Part shown: positions 5,929-11,359 of the stretch, in pieces
How positions within the stretch are numbered: the first letter of the stretch is position 1
Layout of the letters: each line of letters starts with the position of its first letter
DNA from: Spirogloea muscicola
Lineage: Eukaryota; Streptophyta; Zygnematophyceae; Spirogloeales; Spirogloeaceae
DNA: 11,359 bases
Reading direction: 5' to 3'
NCBI GenBank assembly: GCA_009602725.1
Contig: WELB01000195.1
Span: 152,367-163,725 of the forward strand
Notes under the pieces: generated by a model
Seen by the model: only the letters and a program-made list of their open reading frames with translations
Databases searched by the model: none
Told to the model about the DNA's origin: nothing
Translations under genes and position numbers: made by a program

Positions 5929-8900
5929 CTATGATGGGGCCCCCAAGTAGGACGCAAGCCTCAGCATGTCGCTGAAAACACCGCCTGCAGTGACCTCAGC
6001 GCCGGCACCAGGCCCCCGCACAATGAGCGGCTGCTTCTGATACCGTTGCGTTGTGAAGGCAATGATGTTGTCGCTGCCTGAGAGCTGCGTCAATGCATGG
6101 CCCCTTGGATACCGCTTCAGCTCAACCCTGCCCTCGTTGGCAGTAATGTCCACAACGCCGACATACCTCAGGACCTGCATTGCCGGCTCAATAGTGCACA
6201 TTAGACAGCAATAATACCACCTACTGACGTGCCCAAGAACTTTCATAGCGGACGCGACAGAGCAACTGTGAGCAATAGAGACGAGGTCTCTTAAGAGCTC
6301 AAGAATGTGGTCACCTCGCCAGCCATCTCGGCCTGTGCCCTCTCAGCAGCCATCTCATCGTCGAAGTCGGGTAATCTTTGCATGTACTCGTCTGCTGAGG
6401 ACACGCTCTACACATTGCAAGCCAAACTCAGGCTCCATGTCAGGTATTGAGGCCATTGCAGCACTGCAAAACGCCTTTCATCCTTGCATAGACGTCTACA
6501 GACGAGGGTCAGTGCAGACGTACATAACAAGGATGCATCCATCTTCAGGTGAACCCCTCATATGTCGTCACTGACCTGCAGGGGGCCTGGCACCAGGCTT
6601 CTCACAGGGATGTTCTCAAGCTCTAAACGAAGACCACACTCTCTAGCCAGGATGATGACCTGTAAAGAACAGCAGATATGGTGTAAGGATGTTGCTGCTT
6701 CTTCCACACTCTTCATTGCAAAATTTAAAGTTGCTAGATTTTGCACATAACCCACAGAGTTTAGAGTCCTCTCCTCTTTGAGGCTAGTACAACGTTTTGC
6801 CTAGTTGCATGTGCGCACTGCATCACCAACCTACAACGCCAATTTAGTGAAAATTGCTAACCTTGCGAGCAACATCCATTCCAGAAAGGTCATCACGGGG
6901 GTCTGGCTCCGTGTAGCCTGCACTCTTGGCCTCTCCAACGACCTGGCTGAACGTCATGTCCCCCTCGAAGGTATTGAAAATGTAGCTCAGTGTGCCACTG
7001 TCAACACATTGAGGCTCATCAACAAGTCAGTAAATCGTGAGCATCGAGGCCAACTGTTGCTTGAAGCAGGCAAAAGAGAGCGTCTACAGTGCTGCTACAG
7101 GTCAGCTTACAAAGACATATAACATGAGAGCTGTACAACAAGGAGTAAGGTTTGAGCATAATTGCCTGAGGATGCCCTCAATTTTCTCAATTTTGTCCCC
7201 TGTCTCCAACAGACCTCTTAATGTGCTGACAATGGGGAGGCCAGCTCCAACAGTGGCCTCGTAGAAATAATGCGTGTATGACTTACGTTGCAGCTCTCTC
7301 AATTTCAAATACTGCACGGATTGGTATGAAGACAAACCTTAATATTTGTACAGCTTGTACCATGAGTCAAACACATAGCCTCCACCAATGTATGAGAGCT
7401 ATGTAGCACGTGGATTCACCAGAGGGCAACAATACGAAGCGATGAATCGTCTGGCCTATATGTCATATGACCTGGACATGGCCTTGCTAAAAAACGAGAC
7501 ACACCTGATCTAGCGGTCCTGAGTTGGCCTTCTTGTTAGGTGTGACGATGTGGATGCCTTCCCGCAGCCACTCGTGGTATCTCTCTGCTACCTGAGAGCT
7601 TGCTGTGCAGTCCACGATGACAGTGTTGGGCAAGAAATGGTTGCCCACAATGTGCTCAGTGAACTTGGTCAGATCTGCTGGCTCGCCCCGCTGCTTCAGC
7701 TCCTCTTTCCAACAAGTGAGGTCGATGCCCCTGTCCAGTAGAGGCCATGTTCAGACGTCCTTTAGGCTGGGCTTAAGTCCGTCCTTGCGTACTGCTTGAC
7801 CTCACTTTACATCTGGTACTGAATTAGAGGTGACATATATTCATCAGATTGATATGTCATTGACTGCTCAGCCAGAGGAAACTTGTGACCTGCTCTTACA
7901 TCTCGTGAAGGTACATCTGCTTCGATCCCATGATTCCAAGTACCCGCAGGTCAATGTTGAATTCTTCCTTGAGCTTTGCAGCCTGCACAGGGGAAGTCAC
8001 CCAGCAAGCTATCACACTGCACATGTTTGCGATGCCAAAAGTGCACATGAGCAGTAGCATACAATTTGGTGACTTTTACGTAGCCCTTTCACTAGGACAA
8101 CAAATAAAATAATGCAAGTGCCAATCTTTGTCACAGAAGACATCTACAAACATCATGCAATTACAAACACTGTGAAGTCCCACTTGATGCTGCTCTCAAG
8201 CAAGCTTATCCACCCAACTTCATGAAGGTTTTGACTTGATAAGTGGGATCTCAGACAATGTTTACAAAGCATGCTAGTTCTGATTTGCACTTAAGCACTG
8301 AGGCCCAGACTACTACCTGATCCTTGAATTGCTCCAGCAAAGTGCCACCGATGAGGCCTGGACCAATCACACCGACTGCCAGCGGCGTCTTGGACAGGTA
8401 GAAGCGGGAGTGGACGGCCTTCAGTGCCCGGATGGAGTCCTCCTGGTTGATGATGACTGTGATGTTGTACTCGGAGCAGCCCTGAGCTATGGCGCGTACA
8501 TTGATATTGGCCTGCACGAGCCAAGCAGTAGCTCAGTCGAGATCCCTGTGTAGAGCAGGACCCCAAGCCCAGCACTCTGGACCCTGAGCTTGTTATTTAT
8601 GTAGCAACCCCTAAACCCCTAATCCCCTAACCCCTAACCCCTAACCCTAAACCCTAAACCTTTTGCTTTTCAGCAATGCAGCAACTCGTGGAGAGACATA
8701 AAGCCTGGATGCTTCAATCAGATTGCTGTCTGTCTTGCTACCTTGGCAAGGGCACCAAACAATGTGGCACTAACACCAGGCGTGCTGGCCATGCGCTGGC
8801 CGACAGCAGCCAGGATGCTGCATTTTTGCACAACCTCCACCTGTAGATCAGCATGAGAATAACATGTGTGTACAGAAATGCATGGAAAGCATGGAAATAA

Positions 8901-11359
8901 AAGAGCTGCACGTTATTTCACGCTCCCTGTCGGCTTCTGAAGCTGTGCGCAGCTTTGGTCCGATTTGGACAAGCCAACCAGCAAGCCGCATATGCTGACC
9001 TTAGATATCCGCCCGGCCTCAAGAGCTCGCTTGAACTTGCTCTCCAATGCCTTTGCGACAAGTTGCGCCTCTGATTCGGGGACCGCAAAGCAGATGGAAT
9101 GCTCGCTGCTAGCCTGCGACCAGAAGCCACGAGTATTCAGCCTCCATCATGAAATCATGTACTGCCAATTGGCAGTAGTACCAGATCAAGGAGCAGCAAC
9201 TCCTATCATCTGCCCCTCTGCTTGACTAAACCAAGACTTCCAAAAGGGAGGGCTATCACACCTGTGAAATGGCAACAACATTAGCGCCTACATCTTTCAC
9301 GGTAGAGAAGATTTCACTCGCAGTCCCAGGAACTCCAGCCATGCCAGTGCTGCACCAGCAATTTGGTAGAATGAACTTCAGACTTGGTCAACTTGGTAGA
9401 TAAATGTCAAGAGGCAACTTCAAGCTCCTTATGTGTGGAATTCCAGCAAGATAAATCCACCACTGCTGGTTTATATGCTGGCTCTTACAGAAAACTTAAA
9501 GCTGCAACTTGCTGCAACTTGCAGCTGTACAAATGACGCGGAGGGGTAGTGTACCCTTCCACATTGATGATGGCGATGTTGTCAATCGTGGCAAAACCCT
9601 TCACCACCTCATCAGCAGCACTGACAGGCAATGGAGAACTGCTGGGCTCTGCAGTGGACGACCTCCCAATCCTCGTTCCAGCAGCCGAGACGTTGAAGGC
9701 ATTGCGGATGGTAATGGGTATGTTGTGGCGCATAACGGGGAGAGTAGTGCGAGGATGTAGCACATTGGCTCCAAAATAGGACTGGACAAGCAATACTCTA
9801 AGTCAACTCCAACGGAGATAGCAAAGACATAAAAGTATTGTCATATATAGCACACACACAAGATAATCCAATTATGAATAGGAGCGGTGCCACCAGGGAG
9901 CGATGGTCGGCAGCAATTACCATTTCCCAAGCCTCCTGATATGACAGGGTGTTGAGAATCACAGCATCGGCCACTGCAACCGCAACCCAGAAAGTCATTG
10001 TGAGCAGTGGACAACTCACACGGAGCTCCACAAGTGATATGGGACGCAATTGCAAGTGCGATTAAGTGACTTGCCGGTTACAAGAGCGACAACAATTGCC
10101 TACGACAGTCGAAGACCCACAGCTGCCGACTTGCACTGCAACATTAAACACACTACTACCTTTGCGAGGATCAGCACTGTAGACGCCATTCACGTCTGTC
10201 CAGATGGTGACACTGCCAGCCCGCAGCAGTGAGCCCATGATGGCAGCCGAGAAGTCGCTGCCGTCGCGCTTGAGCGTCGTGGGTATGCCCTCAGGCGTGC
10301 GGGCAATGAATCCCGTGCAGATTATGGTGCATGGGCTGCCCGGGTTGTGCATCCGCCACCAGTCCTCGAGCTTGAGCTCGGAGGCCTCGTAGTCGGGGTC
10401 GACCTGCTGCGTGCTTGTCGGGCTGACGACCAGCACGTCGCGCGCGTCCATCCAGACCGCCGCCTCTCCTTTCTGCCGCCGCGTTTGCAGTTGAGCAATC
10501 ACCCCAAGTCAGAAGCGTGCCTGGTCCTTGCTGTCCTCGGCTCAGCTCAGGCTTCCTCTTGAGGCCATCACTGACTCTCATTGGCAGCACTGTAGAAGCG
10601 AGCGTGAAACCACCTCAAGGAGTGACCGCGGTGCGGACATGAGCGAGACAAATTCACTCAACACTTTCGCAATCGTCCAGCAATAGAAGATTGGTCGTTA
10701 CCCTCTGCACCGTCGCAGCCAGCATCTGAGCCGACCACAGCTCGCCGTGGCCCACGACGTAGTCCGAGAAGGCCTCCGTGGCGTTCCCAGCTGCCCGGCC
10801 GCGCACGCGGAGCAGCAGCTGATCAGCTTCAAGCTGAGCTGATCATGGGCGGGCAGCACTCGCAGCAGCAAAGTGGACAAGCCAGGTGCAATTACTCTAC
10901 GAAACTTTCCTTCAATGGAAAAAGAATCTGGGCATACCAAGAATGCAATCAAAATGCTCACCAATGTAGATGGCGCGGAGCATCGCCCGGAGGTTGGCGA
11001 CGTCCTCCTCCAGGACGGCCAGGAAGGCGTCCAGGGCGCCGCCCTCGCCCATGACCGCCAGCGCCGCGCCGCGGTGCTTGGCGTGCACGGCCTCCAGGAC
11101 CTCCACGTAGCCGTCGTCGCGCGCCTCCGCCTTCTCCAGCAGCGCGTACATCATGTTCGTCACCTTGGCCATGGCGGACACCACCACCAGCTTGCGCTCC
11201 GAGGGATCCGCGACGACGATGCCGGCGACGTTGCGGATGCGGTCCGCGTCGCCGACGCACGTCCCGCCGAACTTGTGGACGGACCACGCCGCGCCCTTGG
11301 GCAGCGCCGCCACCGCCGGCGCCGGGGCCGCGGCCACGGCGTCGGCCTCAGCGAGCGCC
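5929..11359 (-). CDS. Bifunctional aspartate kinase-homoserine dehydrogenase (16 exons in the window, 5' partial)
   Basis: It catalyses the first and third steps from aspartate toward threonine, isoleucine and methionine: ATP-dependent phosphorylation of aspartate, and NAD(P)H reduction of aspartate semialdehyde to homoserine. Plant and algal forms are plastid-targeted. Joined exons give 862 residues. The kinase comes first: KFGGT at about 29-33, then VVGHGELWSAQ, WMDARDVLVV, TGFIA, TTLKRDGSDFSAA and TIWTDVNGVYSADPRK. Two ACT domains follow, about 340-425 and 428-495. The dehydrogenase has GVIGPGLIGG at about 507-516 (nucleotide-binding loop), TPNKKANSG at about 616-624, YEATVGAGLP, GTLSYIFN, EPDPRDDLSG and IVRGPGAGAEVTAGG, and ends LRLASYLGAPS then TAG, exactly the family end. 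The reading frame is open at the window edge, so the transit peptide and start lie beyond 11359. All exons are intact and in phase; intron 12 has a GC donor. Confidence 0.97.
6998..7165 (-). other. GC-AG intron 12 of aspartate kinase-homoserine dehydrogenase
   Basis: Exon 12 ends KIEGIL plus AG, and exon 13 starts with T then GGCACA, so the join restores Ser in ILSGTLSYIFN, a highly conserved dehydrogenase stretch. The donor is therefore gcaatt following CTCAG. No GT lies where it could preserve both phase and motif. Confidence 0.85.
7983..8316 (-). other. Intron 9 of aspartate kinase-homoserine dehydrogenase, no other content seen
   Basis: At 334 bases this is the longest intron of this gene. 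The donor is gtagta after FKDQ and the acceptor gtgcag before AAKLKEEF. It is AT-rich and shows no gene, repeat or structured RNA that I can support. Confidence 0.75.
8607..8660. repeat. Interstitial telomere-like repeat in an intron
   Basis: About seven tandem units of CCCCTAAA, CCCCTAAT, CCCCTAA and CCCTAAA variants lie in intron 8 of aspartate kinase-homoserine dehydrogenase (8512-8741). The plant-type telomeric unit is TTTAGGG on the other strand, which is the sense strand of this gene, so the pre-mRNA would carry the G-rich version and could form a G-quadruplex. Coding exons continue on both sides, so this is not a chromosome end. Confidence 0.92.
10820..10845. repeat. Short hairpin in intron 1 of aspartate kinase-homoserine dehydrogenase
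   Basis: TGATCAGCT at 10820-10828 and its reverse complement AGCTGATCA at 10837-10845 flank an 8-base loop. The 9-bp stem lies about 30 bases upstream of the exon 2 acceptor in the transcript. No function is known to me. Confidence 0.55.

Larger units (their letters stand above)
5929..11359 (-). other. Exon map of the aspartate kinase-homoserine dehydrogenase gene
   Basis: Minus-strand exons in transcript order: 11359-10962, 10790-10702, 10472-10160, 9973-9921, 9781-9555, 9349-9262, 9113-9000, 8840-8742, 8511-8317, 7982-7900, 7730-7505, 7311-7166, 6997-6862, 6659-6576, 6407-6315 and 6174-5929. Each boundary combines a GT (once GC) donor, an AG acceptor and continuity of a conserved protein motif. 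Split codons fall at introns 1 and 3 (phase 1) and introns 5, 10 and 12 (phase 2); the rest are phase 0. Total coding length in the window is 2589 bases plus one leading base. Confidence 0.9.

Noticed and set aside
8607-8660. True chromosome end or assembly join at the telomeric tract
   Set aside because: Exons 8 and 9 of one gene lie on either side in consistent phase, so the sequence is continuous through the tract.

Overview
The window looks like nuclear DNA of a green alga (Chlorophyta, probably a core chlorophyte such as a trebouxiophyte; the exact taxon is not determinable here). The reasons are three spliced genes whose exon products are plant/algal in type, GC-rich exons split by many short introns, a chlorophyte-style TGTAA poly(A) signal, polyalanine and polyproline trinucleotide runs, and a plant-type CCCTAAA telomeric tract lying inside an intron. 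All three genes were recovered by joining exons across introns; no single open reading frame covers any of them.

Layout. Positions 1-3673 (+) hold a ten-exon tRNA pseudouridine synthase gene (TruA/PUS1 family), whose 5' end may lie outside the window. Its seventh intron carries a large imperfect inverted repeat (about 1741-2362), and its ninth exon carries an in-frame TAA. Positions 3674-4567 are intergenic. Positions 4568-5096 (+) hold a two-exon gene for the LYR-family mitochondrial complex I subunit NDUFA6/B14. The only possible start codon in its frame contains the single ambiguous base (N) of the window. Positions 5097-5928 are the shared 3' region of two convergent genes, with a CTCGC-rich tract, a TGTAA signal and a 46-bp tandem duplication. 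Positions 5929-11359 (-) hold 16 exons of bifunctional aspartate kinase-homoserine dehydrogenase, complete at the C-terminus and open at the N-terminus where the transit peptide should lie.

The three genes are functionally unrelated (tRNA modification, respiration, Asp-family amino acid synthesis), as is usual for nuclear neighbours; nothing suggests an operon or a new multi-gene system. The points most worth checking are the in-frame stop in the TruA gene, the N at the NDUFA6 start codon, two GC-AG introns fixed by homology, the intronic inverted repeat and the intronic telomeric tract.
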